From Mycobacterium helveticum (GTDB taxonomy: Bacteria > Actinomycetota > Actinomycetes > Mycobacteriales > Mycobacteriaceae), in contig NZ_VMQU01000057.1 of the NCBI RefSeq assembly GCF_007714205.1, positions 1 through 33,011 of the forward strand: DNA of 33,011 nt, in the 5' to 3' direction. The position numbers were made by a program, and so were the translations under genes. How positions within the stretch are numbered: the stretch's first letter is position 1; each line of letters opens with the position of its first letter. Under the pieces are notes generated by a model. It did not search any database. It was not told the origin of the DNA and worked only from the letters and a program-made list of their open reading frames with translations. Shown piece by piece: positions 23,401-30,608 of the stretch.

Positions 23401-23739
23401 CACCACCGGCGTGCCGGCCGGTTCCGGGGGCGCGAGGCCGGCGGGGCCCAGGCCGGTGCCGGCCAGCCGCGCCAGCCGGGCCCGGACCCGGCGCAGCAGC
23501 TGGCCGGCGGCCTTGCGGGTGAACGTCAGCCCCAGCACCTGGCCGGGATCCGCGTAGCCGTTGGCGACGAGCCACACCACCCGGGCGGCCATCGTCTCGG
23601 TTTTGCCCGCACCGGCCCCGGCGATGACGACCAGCGGGCCCGGCGGGGCGGCGATGACCGCGGCCTGTTCGTCGGTGGGCGGGAAAAGCCCTAGCGCACT
23701 GGATAATTCGGCCGGGCTGTAGCGAGGTGCGGGGTTCAC
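20428..23739 (-). CDS. adnB: AdnB subunit of the AdnAB helicase-nuclease
   Basis: A 1103-residue UvrD-like helicase fused to a RecB-type nuclease. Motifs: GAGAGKTETMAARV (I), LLDEYQDTGHAQR (II), AVGDPIQSIYGWRGA (III), LRTSWRNP (IV), TVHAAKGLEWQVVAVAHL (V) and LLYVAITRTEDTLL (VI). The C-terminal nuclease has GSAFHTWVQQH, IDAVFADPDGG, the catalytic VDWKTG and QLAVYRLAW. AdnAB replaces RecBCD/AddAB in mycobacteria and resects double-strand breaks, with one motor and one nuclease per subunit. Both the motor and nuclease motifs here are intact. The GTG start overlaps the adnA stop in GTGA (23736-23739), so the subunits are made in a coupled 1:1 manner. There is no iron-sulfur cysteine cluster in this subunit. 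Confidence 0.95.
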   Translation of the reverse strand: MNPAPRYSPAELSSALGLFPPTDEQAAVIAAPPGPLVVIAGAGAGKTETMAARVVWLVANGYADPGQVLGLTFTRKAAGQLLRRVRARLARLAGTGLGPAGLAPPEPAGTPVVSTYHAFAGSLLRDYGLLLPVEPDTRLLSETELWQLAFDVVNEFRGELHTDKTPAAVTSMVLRLWGQLAEHLVDTGQLRDTHVELERLVHALPAGPYQRERGPSQWLLRLLATQTQRAELVPLLDALRERMSAAKVLDFGGQMASAARLASTFGQVGQELRSRYRVVLLDEYQDTGHAQRLALSALFGGGADDGLALTAVGDPIQSIYGWRGASATNLPRFSTDFPRSDGSPAPVLELRTSWRNPPRALQVANAISAEARRRSVAVHALRPRPDAPPGTVRCALLPDVAAEREWIADHLSGHYRRARADGVSPPTAAVLVRRNADAAPIAEALRARGVPVEVVGLAGLLSVPEVADVVAMLRLVTDPTAGAAAMRVLTGPRWRLGGRDIAALWRRALVIGGGGLRPGDAASPASIAMAADPDADTACLADAISDPGPAGSYSAAGYQRITALAAELGALRAHLGHSLPELVAEVRRVLGADCEARAKVSAGWTGAEHLDAFADVVAGYAERAGAADAPVTASPAGLLAYLDVAEAVENGLAPAAPAVAPERVQVLTVHAAKGLEWQVVAVAHLSGGTFPSTASRSTWLTDAAELPPLLRGDRAAAGALGIPVLDTSAVTNRKQLSDAISDHRRQLEQRRTDEERRLLYVAITRTEDTLLVSGHHWGATGAKPRGPSDFLCELKEIIEGCAAAGEPCGVVEQWAPAPADGERNPLRDNAIEAVWPADPLAGRRDAVERGASLVRRAMAAEEARDGDDGVDVVDVDGWAADVDALLAERARAVRRPVPALPGQLSVSGLVDLARDPDGAAQRLLYRLPTRPDPNALLGSAFHTWVQQHYGAEWLFDLGDLPGAADSGVGHDRELAALQESFAGSRWAARTPVAVEVPFEMPIADTVVRGRIDAVFADPDGGATVVDWKTGDPPRGAAALRQAAVQLAVYRLAWAALTGVPESAVRAAFYYVRTGATVAPQELLEPDELAALLEGFTASHRVAG

Positions 23740-26700
23740 GTCGCGGGGTCCTCACGATGGGCGGGGCAGCAGGGCCGGATCGGGCAGTGTGTGCAGCCGT
23801 CGTTGCGGCGGGCGGTGAAGTGCGGCCCGGCCGTCGCCGCGGCAGCCCGGCGCAGCACCGCGCGCCATTCCTCGCGGGCGGCCGGCGTCAACGGGTCCTG
23901 CTCGCGTTCGGTGGCACCCGCGGTTCCGGCCCTGCCGAGGTAGACCAGCCGCGCGCCGCCCGGCTCGTCACCCGCGGCGATCATGCCCTCGGCCACCGCG
24001 AGCTGATACATGGCCAGCTGGGCGTGTTGTTGGGCATCGTCCTTGCTGACCGGTGTTTTCCCGGTCTTGATGTCGACCACCACCAGCCGCCCGGCCGCGT
24101 CGCGCTCCAGCCGGTCGACGCGGCCGCGCAGCCGGACCGTTCCACCGCCGCCGTCGGCGGCTTCGAGCGCCCCGTGGACCTCGACCTCGACACCGACCTC
24201 GGTCAGCTCCCCGCGGGTCCGTGCCCGCCACTCGGCGAAGGCCTCGATCATGGCGCGGTGGCGGGCCAGCTCGTTGGCCGAATGCCACCGGGCCTCGAAG
24301 GGCAGGTGCTCCCAGGCCCGTTCCAGCTCGGCGAGCAGTTGCGACTCGGTTCTGCCCGGCTCGGCGACCAGCGCGTGCAGCACCGAGCCGAGGGTGGACC
24401 GCAGCTCGCGGGCGTTGGTGCCGCCGTGCCGTTCGGCCAGCCAGCGCAGCGGGCAGTCGTTGAGTGTCTGCAACGTCGACGGCGTCAAAGTGACGACGTC
24501 GTCGCCGCCGTGCAGCGGCTCGCTGGTGCTGACCGCGGTCAGCCCGTGCCAGGCCGCCGGGTCCGCGCCGGGCACACCGGCTTTGGCGAGCCTGGCCAGT
24601 TGCGCGGCCGCACACCGGCGCGCGGCGTCGTCCACGGCGCCCTCGGGCGCGCACACCACACCGCGCAACCGGCCGACCAGCGCCGCCGCGGAGAGCACCC
24701 GGGGCGCCGAAACAGGCTGCCCCGCAGCGGTTTCCGATTCGCCATCGGCGAACTGCGCGAGCTCGGAGAAGAACACCGAGGGCAGCGCGGCCTCACCGGC
24801 CGGCCCGCCCGTGTCGCCGTCCACGGCCGTCACCACCAACCGGCGCCGCGTCCGGCCCATCGCCGCCACCAGCAGCCGCCGTTCCTCGGCGAGCAGCGGC
24901 GCCCGCACCGATGCGGCCTCGGTGACGTCGTCGAGCACGTCGAGCAGCCGATGGGTGCCCAGCACGCCTCCGCGTGGAACGGTGTTGGGCCACAACCCTT
25001 CCTGCAGCCCGGCGATGACGACCAGGTCCCACTCGCGGCCCAGCGCGGCGTGCGCGCTGAGCACCCGGACCTGCTGCGCGCCCGACACCGGCCCGGGGTC
25101 GACGCCCGGCAGTTGCAGTGCCGCGACGTGCTCGACGAGTCCACGCAGCGACGCACCCGACGTGCGAGCCACGTAGTGATCCGTGGTGTCGAACAGCGCG
25201 GTCACCGACTCGAGGTTCCTGCCGGCCTGCGCGCCGGCGGGACCGCCCCGCTCGGCCGCCGCCAGCCAGCGGCGCTGCAGACCCGAGCGGTGCCAGGCGG
25301 CCCACAGGGTGTAGCGCGGATCCTGCCCGTCCCGGTGGCAGCGCGCCGCCGCCTCCAGCACCGCGCGCACCCGGCGCAGCGCGCGGAACTGCCCGCCCGG
25401 CGGCGGCCCGGCACCCGTGAGGGCCGCCACCAGCAGATCGCCCAAACCCGCGGGTGCACGGCCGGGTTCGCCGGGCCGGGCACGCTGCAGCGCTCGGCGC
25501 AGCTGCCGCAGCGACACCGGGTCGACGCGGCCGATGGGACCGGTCAGCAACGCGATCGCCAGCTCACCGTCGAGTCCTTCGGCGGTGGCCTGCAGCACCG
25601 TGAGCAGTGCCCGGGCCGCGGGGTCGGCCCACAGCGGGCCGCCGAGCGCGGGCGGCGCGACGGGCACCCCGGCGGCGGCCAGCGCATGCTGCAACCGCGG
25701 GCCGAGCCGCGGCACCGACCGGACGATGACCGCCATCTGCGACCAGGGGATCCCGTCCACGAGGTGCGCACGCCGCAGCGTGTCGGCGACCATCGCCGCC
25801 TCCGCGTGCGCCGAGGCGGCCAGGCGCACCACCACCGACCCCTCGTCACCGGTGCCCTCGATCTGCCGGCCGCCGGTGCCACCCGGCAGGCGGCGGGCGA
25901 TACCGCTGACCGCGCGCGCCACCGCCGGAGCGCACCGGTGCGAAACCGCCAACGCCACCACCGGCGAATCGTCGGCGAGCAACCCGGCGGGTTCACCACC
26001 CCGGAAACCGAACACCGCCTGGTTGGGGTCACCGGCGACGAGCGCGAGCTCGCTGCCCGCCGCCAGCACCCGCACCAACTGGACCGCCTGCCTGTCGAGT
26101 TGCTGGGCGTCGTCGACCAACAGGATGCGGATCCGGGCGCGTTCGGCCGCCAGCAACTCGGGGTCCACGGCGAAGGCCTCCAGGGCGGCGCCGACGAGTT
26201 CGGCCGCACCCAGGGCCGGTGTCGTCGCCTCCGGTGCCGCCGTCCCGACCGCCGCACGCAGCAGCATCACCTGCTCGTACTGGCGCGCGAACCTGCCGGC
26301 GGCGCTCCATTCCGGGCGCCGGCACCGCCGGCCCAGCCGTTCCAGTTGCCGGGGATCGACCCCGCGTTCGGCGCAGCGCGCCAACAGGTTTCGCAGCTCG
26401 GTCGCGAAGCCGGCCGTGCCCAGGGCGGGACGCAGATGGTCCGGCCACCCGGACGCCGCGCGGGGGCCGTCCGCCACATCCCCGGCCAGCAGCTCGCGGA
26501 TGATGGCGTCCTGTTCGGCACTGGTGACCAGCCGCGGCGGCGCGTCACCGGCACGCTCGGCGGCACGCCGCAACACCGCATAGGCGTAGCTGTGCACCGT
26601 GCGCACCAACGGCTCGCGGACCGCGGCCCGGCACGCACCGACGCCCCGCGACCGCAGCAGCGCCGTCGTCAGCGCGCCGCGGGCACCCGTCCCGATCCGG

Positions 26701-26888
26701 CCCGAACCGGTCAGCAGCAGCACCGATTCGGGATCGGCGCCGGCACCGATCCGGGCGATCGCCGCGTCGGCCAGCAGGCTGCTCTTGCCGGTGCCGGGCC
26801 CGCCCACGATCCGGACCAGGCCGCGTGCGCCCGGCGCCAGGACCGCACGCGCCTCGGCGTCCCAGGTATGCGACATGGCTGCATGCAA
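23736..26888 (-). CDS. adnA: AdnA subunit of the AdnAB helicase-nuclease
   Basis: A 1050-residue partner of AdnB. Motor motifs: GGPGTGKSSLLAD (I), LLVDDAQQLD (II, DDAQ instead of DExx), VAGDPNQAVFGFRGG (III), SAHAALGREWDLVVIAGLQ (V) and LLVAAMGRTRRRL (VI). The nuclease domain has LGSVLHALVAE, VDRLERD, the catalytic VVDIKTGK and QLAMYQLA. Cysteines placed as in AddB-type iron-sulfur nucleases are present: one in LNDCPLRWLAERH before the domain and three in GCTHCPIRPCCP at the very end. The unusual motif II suggests a weakened motor, in line with published work assigning AdnB the leading role. The start is the ATG at 26888, with a second ATG 12 bases inside. The gene is divergent from the small acidic protein gene. 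Confidence 0.94.
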   Translation of the reverse strand: MHAAMSHTWDAEARAVLAPGARGLVRIVGGPGTGKSSLLADAAIARIGAGADPESVLLLTGSGRIGTGARGALTTALLRSRGVGACRAAVREPLVRTVHSYAYAVLRRAAERAGDAPPRLVTSAEQDAIIRELLAGDVADGPRAASGWPDHLRPALGTAGFATELRNLLARCAERGVDPRQLERLGRRCRRPEWSAAGRFARQYEQVMLLRAAVGTAAPEATTPALGAAELVGAALEAFAVDPELLAAERARIRILLVDDAQQLDRQAVQLVRVLAAGSELALVAGDPNQAVFGFRGGEPAGLLADDSPVVALAVSHRCAPAVARAVSGIARRLPGGTGGRQIEGTGDEGSVVVRLAASAHAEAAMVADTLRRAHLVDGIPWSQMAVIVRSVPRLGPRLQHALAAAGVPVAPPALGGPLWADPAARALLTVLQATAEGLDGELAIALLTGPIGRVDPVSLRQLRRALQRARPGEPGRAPAGLGDLLVAALTGAGPPPGGQFRALRRVRAVLEAAARCHRDGQDPRYTLWAAWHRSGLQRRWLAAAERGGPAGAQAGRNLESVTALFDTTDHYVARTSGASLRGLVEHVAALQLPGVDPGPVSGAQQVRVLSAHAALGREWDLVVIAGLQEGLWPNTVPRGGVLGTHRLLDVLDDVTEAASVRAPLLAEERRLLVAAMGRTRRRLVVTAVDGDTGGPAGEAALPSVFFSELAQFADGESETAAGQPVSAPRVLSAAALVGRLRGVVCAPEGAVDDAARRCAAAQLARLAKAGVPGADPAAWHGLTAVSTSEPLHGGDDVVTLTPSTLQTLNDCPLRWLAERHGGTNARELRSTLGSVLHALVAEPGRTESQLLAELERAWEHLPFEARWHSANELARHRAMIEAFAEWRARTRGELTEVGVEVEVHGALEAADGGGGTVRLRGRVDRLERDAAGRLVVVDIKTGKTPVSKDDAQQHAQLAMYQLAVAEGMIAAGDEPGGARLVYLGRAGTAGATEREQDPLTPAAREEWRAVLRRAAAATAGPHFTARRNDGCTHCPIRPCCPAHREDPAT

Positions 26889-27028
26889 CCACGGGGGTCC
26901 GACAAATTTTTTTTCCGGCTTTTTCCGGCCCGACCCGGCGCCGATGTCGCCGGGTCGGGCCGATCAATAGACTCGACCGAGGCAGTCCGACGAGAGGTTG
27001 AGTCCGACGAGAGGTGAGGAGGTATCCG
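26889..27028. other. Divergent adnA / Rv3202A-like promoter region
   Basis: The 140-bp gap has a run of eight Ts (26907-26914), part of a 10-bp direct repeat TTTTCCGGC(T/C) at 26911-26930 that gives the adnA leader a purine (A) tract. A 17-bp tandem duplication AGTCCGACGAGAGGT(T)G lies at 26984-27000 and 27001-27017, just before the small acidic protein. Its second copy runs into a strong GAGGAGG ribosome site. Clear -35/-10 pairs are not evident. Confidence 0.5.
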
Positions 27029-27241
27029 ATGGTGAATGACGTCGAGGGCCTCGTTCCCGACGACGAGGTCCCGGAAGCGGACGCACAGGAACAGCGCCAG
27101 CTGGTCGATGCCGACGACGAGGCCGGCCTGGACACCGCCTACCTGAGCGCCGATGCCGGGGATCGCGATGCCGACGAAGCCGACGTGCTCGAACAGGCCT
27201 TCGTCGTCCCCACCGACGACGACTGGGACGACATCGGGTAA
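27029..27241 (+). CDS. Small acidic conserved protein (Rv3202A-like)
   Basis: A 70-residue protein from the ATG at 27029, preceded by GAGGAGG 8 bases upstream; an in-frame GTG at 27014 lies on that site and is unlikely. The sequence is extremely acidic with few basic residues (VNDVEGLVPDDEVPEADAQ...VPTDDDWDDIG), probably disordered, with a C-terminal motif DDDWDDIG. Its orthologue in M. tuberculosis stands at the same place between adnA and lipV. Function unknown. Such acidic tails can mimic DNA or bind polymerase or helicase subunits, but nothing proves this here. Confidence 0.75.
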   Translation: MVNDVEGLVPDDEVPEADAQEQRQLVDADDEAGLDTAYLSADAGDRDADEADVLEQAFVVPTDDDWDDIG

Positions 27242-27270
27242 GCCCGCCCCGCACCTGGCACCATCGACGG

Positions 27271-28056
27271 GTGAGCGCAGACCTGCACGTGCACCGCTAC
27301 GGTCCGTCGGGTCCGGTGCGGGTGCTGGCGATCCACGGGCTGACCGGCCATGGGCAGCGCTGGCGGCACCTGGCCGGCTACCTGCCCGGAATCACCGTGG
27401 CCGCGCCCGACGTGCTCGGCCATGGCCGGTCGTCGTGGGCGGCGCCGTGGACCATCGACGCCAACGTCGCGGCGCTGGCGGCGCTGCTCGACGACCGGGC
27501 CGACACGCCGGTGCTCGTGGTCGGCCACTCGTTCGGCGGCGCCCTGGCGATGCACCTGGCCGCGGCCCGACCCGACCGGGTGGCGGCGCTGCTGCTGCTC
27601 GACCCGGCCGTCGGGCTGGACGGCGACTGGATGCGCGAGATCGCCGACGCGATGCTGTCCTCCCCGGACTACCCCGACGCCGAGGAGGCCCGCCGGGAGA
27701 AGGCGACGGGTTCGTGGGTGGACGTGGAGCCCGCGTTGCTCGATGCCGAGCTGGACGAGCACCTGATCGAGCTGCCGGGCGGGCGCTACGGCTGGCGGGT
27801 CAGCCTGCCGGCGATGGTGTCGTACTGGAGCGAACTCGCCCGCGACGTCGTGCTGCCGCCGCCGGGAACGGCGACGACGCTGGTGCGGGCCGGGCAGACC
27901 TCGCCGCCCTACGTGGGTCAGGGGCTCATCGCGGGACTGCGAGCGCGGCTGGGGGCGGACTTCCGGCTGCTGGACTTCGACTGCAACCACATGGTGCCCC
28001 ACGCCCGGCCCGCCGAGGTCGCGGCGCTGACCCTCGAGTTGCTGGGCGAGCGCTGA
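27271..28056 (+). CDS. lipV: Alpha/beta hydrolase LipV
   Basis: A 261-residue alpha/beta hydrolase from the GTG at 27271. The oxyanion-hole HG is at 22-23 (IHGLTGHG), the nucleophile elbow GHSFGG has Ser87, an acid is expected around 218-238, and the catalytic His is in NHMVPHARP (about 243). These are the elements of carboxylesterases and lipases of the Lip family of mycobacteria. No signal peptide is seen, so it is cytoplasmic or peripheral. Its stop is 2 bases before the ATG of the alkyltransferase-like gene, so the two are in one operon. Substrate cannot be deduced. Confidence 0.88.
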   Translation: MSADLHVHRYGPSGPVRVLAIHGLTGHGQRWRHLAGYLPGITVAAPDVLGHGRSSWAAPWTIDANVAALAALLDDRADTPVLVVGHSFGGALAMHLAAARPDRVAALLLLDPAVGLDGDWMREIADAMLSSPDYPDAEEARREKATGSWVDVEPALLDAELDEHLIELPGGRYGWRVSLPAMVSYWSELARDVVLPPPGTATTLVRAGQTSPPYVGQGLIAGLRARLGADFRLLDFDCNHMVPHARPAEVAALTLELLGER

Positions 28057-28058
28057 CC

Positions 28059-28367
28059 ATGGCACCGGTCACCGAGGAACAGGTCGAGCGGGTGCGGTCG
28101 CTGGTGGCGGCCGTGCCCGCCGGCCGCGTGGTCACCTACGGCGACGTCGCCGCCGCCGCGGGCCTGTCCGGTCCGCGCATCGTGGGCTGGATCATGCGGA
28201 CCGACTCCTCCGACCTGCCGTGGCACCGGGTCATCACCGCCTCCGGACGCCCGGCGCGGCATCTGACCACCCGCCAGCTGGAGCTGTTGCGCGCCGAAGG
28301 GGTGCTGGCGGTCGACGGCAGGGTCGCGCTGCGCGACGTGCGTCACGAATTCCCGCCCGGGGGCTAG
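28059..28367 (+). CDS. Alkyltransferase-like protein (ATL), Rv3204-like
   Basis: A 102-residue protein with the DNA-binding domain of O6-alkylguanine-DNA methyltransferase. Residues VTYGDVAAAAG, a helix-turn-helix GPRIVGWIMR (arginine finger R40) and PWHRVI (54-59). The active-site cysteine of the PCHRV motif is replaced by tryptophan (W55). ATL proteins cannot transfer the alkyl group; they flip and bind O6-alkylguanine and recruit nucleotide excision repair. Translation is probably coupled to lipV (2-base gap). The stop overlaps that of the convergent gene in CTAG (28364-28367). Confidence 0.9.
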   Translation: MAPVTEEQVERVRSLVAAVPAGRVVTYGDVAAAAGLSGPRIVGWIMRTDSSDLPWHRVITASGRPARHLTTRQLELLRAEGVLAVDGRVALRDVRHEFPPGG

Positions 28368-29218
28368 AGCACCAGCCTGACCAGCGCCGCGGTGCGGGCC
28401 AGACCCGGAAACGCCTCGGCGGTCGAGCGCGGGTGCAGCGCATGGACCGCGAGGCGGAACATCAGCGCGCGCAACAACATCTGCGGCCACTCCGGCAGCG
28501 CGTTCCAGCGTTCGATGAGCCCGTCGTCGGCGTCGCCCCAGGACAGGGCGTCGACGACGACCACGCCCGCGGCCCACGACGCGGGACGCCAGTAGGGCGT
28601 GATGTCGGTGATCCCCGGCGCCGCCGTGCCCACGAAAAGCACCGTCCCGTAAAGATCACCGTGCACCAGCTGGTTGGGGCTCTTGGTCGGCCTGCGCAGG
28701 GTGGCGAGCTGGTTGACCAGTTCGACCGACCGCTGGCCGTCCGCCGTCGGCGGGGATGTCCGCGCCCCCGGCGGGACCGACTGGAGCGGACGCTCCTCCC
28801 ACGCCGCGCGGTCCGCGGCGATGAAGACGTCGACCTCCGCCCAGGGGGTGGTGGGTCCCTGCGTCAGGAAGCGCGGGCGTTCCAGCTTGCTGGTGGCCTC
28901 GTGCAGGCGCACCGCCGTCGACACCACCTCGTCGTGCCGCGGCTCGGGTGTGCCCGCGACGAACGTGTCCGCCCGCCAGCCCGAAACCACGTATCGTCCG
29001 TCGGTCGAACGGACCGGCCGGGCCAGGCGCACGCCGTCGACGAACAACGTCTCGCGCACCCGCGCCGACCACGCCGCGCGGGCATGGTCGGCGACCATCG
29101 ACAGCACGACCTCGCCGCACCGCCAGCCGCCTTCCCAGCCGGCCCCGAGGGCCGCGGGCTTGACACCGGTCAAACCGAAGGCCGACAGCACATGGTCCGG
29201 CGGTGGTTCGACGCTCAC
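28364..29218 (-). CDS. TIGR02569 family protein (Rv3205c-like)
   Basis: A 284-residue actinobacterial protein of unknown function. The sequence PNQLVHGDLYGTVLF (about 183-197), followed by a stretch around ITDITPYWRP, resembles the catalytic-loop and metal-binding region of aminoglycoside-phosphotransferase-like kinases. The typical N-terminal ATP site is not clear, though GAGWEGGWRCGEVVLSM could correspond to the glycine loop and following strand. A kinase-like fold is thus inferred; activity is not. It ends against the ATL gene (4-bp overlapping stops) and runs in the same direction as moeZ upstream with a 37-bp gap. Confidence 0.8.
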   Translation of the reverse strand: MSVEPPPDHVLSAFGLTGVKPAALGAGWEGGWRCGEVVLSMVADHARAAWSARVRETLFVDGVRLARPVRSTDGRYVVSGWRADTFVAGTPEPRHDEVVSTAVRLHEATSKLERPRFLTQGPTTPWAEVDVFIAADRAAWEERPLQSVPPGARTSPPTADGQRSVELVNQLATLRRPTKSPNQLVHGDLYGTVLFVGTAAPGITDITPYWRPASWAAGVVVVDALSWGDADDGLIERWNALPEWPQMLLRALMFRLAVHALHPRSTAEAFPGLARTAALVRLVL

Positions 29219-29255
29219 GGGGGTCAGCCTAATGGAGCAATTTGCGGCTACCCGG

Positions 29256-30443
29256 TCAGTACATCACCATGTCGGGCTGCATCTGCTGCGCCCATGCCAC
29301 GATCCCGCCCTGCAGGTGCACCGCATCGGCGAACCCCGCCCCCTTCAGCGCTGCCAGCGCCTGCGCCGAGCGCACCCCCGTCTTGCAGTACAGCACCGGC
29401 CGGCAGTCCGGCGGCACCATCGTCAGGCCCTCACCGGAGTTGATCGACGACTGCGGGATCAGCCGGGCGCCGTCGATGTGCACGATCTCCCATTCCGCGG
29501 GCTCGCGGACGTCGATCAGCGCCAGCTTCTCGCCGGAGTCCAGCCACCGGCGCAACTCGGCCGGGGTGACGGTGCAACCCTCGGCGTCCCCGGCCGCGTG
29601 GGCCGCCTCCTCGGGCACCACCCCGCAGAACTGCTCGTAGTCGACCAGCCCGGTGATCTTGGGCGCGGACGGGTCCTTGCGAACCGTGATCGTGCGGTAG
29701 CTCATCTCCAGCGCGTCGTAGACCAGCAGCCGGCCGAGCAGCGGTTCGCCGATCCCGGTGATCAGCTTGATCGCCTCGGTGCCCATCACCGAGGCGACGG
29801 AGGCGCACAGGATGCCCAGCACACCGCCTTCGGCGCAGGTCGGCACCAGCCCGGGGGGTGGCGGCTCCGGGTACAGGTCGCGGTAGTTCAGGCCGCGTCC
29901 GTCCGGGGCGTCGTCCCAGAACACCGCAACCTGGCCCTGGAACCGGTAGATCGATCCCCACACGTACGGCTTGCCGGCCAGCACCGCGGCGTCGTTGACC
30001 AGATACCGGGTGGCGAAGTTGTCGGTGCCGTCCACGATCAGGTCGTACTGTCCGAACAGTTCGACGGCGTTGCCGTTCTCCAGCCGGAACTCGTGCAGGC
30101 GCACCTCGACCAGGGGGTTGATGGCGAGGATCGAGTCGCGCGCCGATTGCGCCTTGGGCCGTCCGACGTCGGCCACCCCGTGGATGATCTGACGCTGCAG
30201 GTTCGACTCGGCGACGACGTCGAAGTCGACGATGCCGATCGTGCCGACGCCCGCCGCGGCCAGGTACAGCAACGTCGGCGACCCGAGCCCGCCGGCGCCG
30301 ATCACCAGAACCCGGGCGTTCTTGAGCCGCTTCTGGCCGTCCGAACCGAGGTCGGGAATGACCAGGTGGCGGCTGTAGCGGGCCACCTCGTCGCGGCTGA
30401 GCTCACGCGCCGGCTCCACGAGCGGCGGCAACGATGTCGACAC
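29256..30443 (-). CDS. moeZ: MoeZ/MoeB1: MoeB-type adenylyltransferase with rhodanese domain
   Basis: A 395-residue two-domain enzyme. Residues 1-260 are the ThiF/MoeB E1-like domain with the nucleotide-binding GAGGLGSP (about 51-58), DFDVVAESNLQRQI and the acidic DGTDNFATRYLVND. The C-terminal ~100 residues are a rhodanese domain (LIDVREPAEWEIVHI) with the active-site cysteine in LYCKTGVRSA. Such enzymes adenylate and thiocarboxylate the sulfur carriers CysO (cysteine synthesis) and MoaD (molybdopterin) in mycobacteria. The GTG start at 30443 is preceded by GGAGGAG with 9-base spacing. In M. tuberculosis the gene is Rv3206c (moeB1 or moeZ). A triplicated 9-bp repeat lies just upstream. Confidence 0.93.
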   Translation of the reverse strand: MSTSLPPLVEPARELSRDEVARYSRHLVIPDLGSDGQKRLKNARVLVIGAGGLGSPTLLYLAAAGVGTIGIVDFDVVAESNLQRQIIHGVADVGRPKAQSARDSILAINPLVEVRLHEFRLENGNAVELFGQYDLIVDGTDNFATRYLVNDAAVLAGKPYVWGSIYRFQGQVAVFWDDAPDGRGLNYRDLYPEPPPPGLVPTCAEGGVLGILCASVASVMGTEAIKLITGIGEPLLGRLLVYDALEMSYRTITVRKDPSAPKITGLVDYEQFCGVVPEEAAHAAGDAEGCTVTPAELRRWLDSGEKLALIDVREPAEWEIVHIDGARLIPQSSINSGEGLTMVPPDCRPVLYCKTGVRSAQALAALKGAGFADAVHLQGGIVAWAQQMQPDMVMY

Positions 30444-30478
30444 CGAACATCTCCTCCGGCAGTCCTCTGGTTGTCCGC

Positions 30479-30505
30479 TGACAGCTTTGACAGCTCTGAC
30501 AGCTC
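30479..30505 (-). repeat. Three 9-bp tandem repeats upstream of moeZ
   Basis: TGACAGCTT, TGACAGCTC and TGACAGCTC follow without gaps on the plus strand. They lie 36-62 bases before the moeZ start codon, where a promoter or leader is expected. The 9-bp period is close to one helical turn. They may bind a regulator or be a slippage-prone array. Confidence 0.8.
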
Positions 30506-30580
30506 CGAGGCTACTCAGCTGATCGGCGAGCTTCGAGCCTGCGGTGACCGCGGCGAGCCCGCGCCCCGGGGCGCAGTCTC

Positions 30581-30608
30581 GGCGCGCCGGACTAGGCGCG
30601 CCGGACTA
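30581..30608. repeat. Tandem 14-bp duplication at the stop codon of the DUF3152 gene
   Basis: GGCGCGCCGGACTA occurs twice in perfect tandem (30581-30594, 30595-30608). The second copy ends with CTA at 30606-30608, the minus-strand stop codon (TAG), so the first copy repeats the stop and the last codons directly downstream of the gene. Confidence 0.9.

Noticed and set aside
20422..23694. A 1090-codon plus-strand frame opposite adnB, and similar long frames opposite adnA, UPF0182 and the ABC1 kinase
   Set aside because: They are GC-rich mirror frames of recognised genes, dominated by Arg, Gly and Pro with no domains; the minus- or plus-strand partners carry clear family motifs.
26041..26160. 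DDAQ in AdnA motif II as a possible sign of a dead gene
   Set aside because: All other motor and nuclease motifs are intact and the subunit is full length; a weakened AdnA motor is known for this family.
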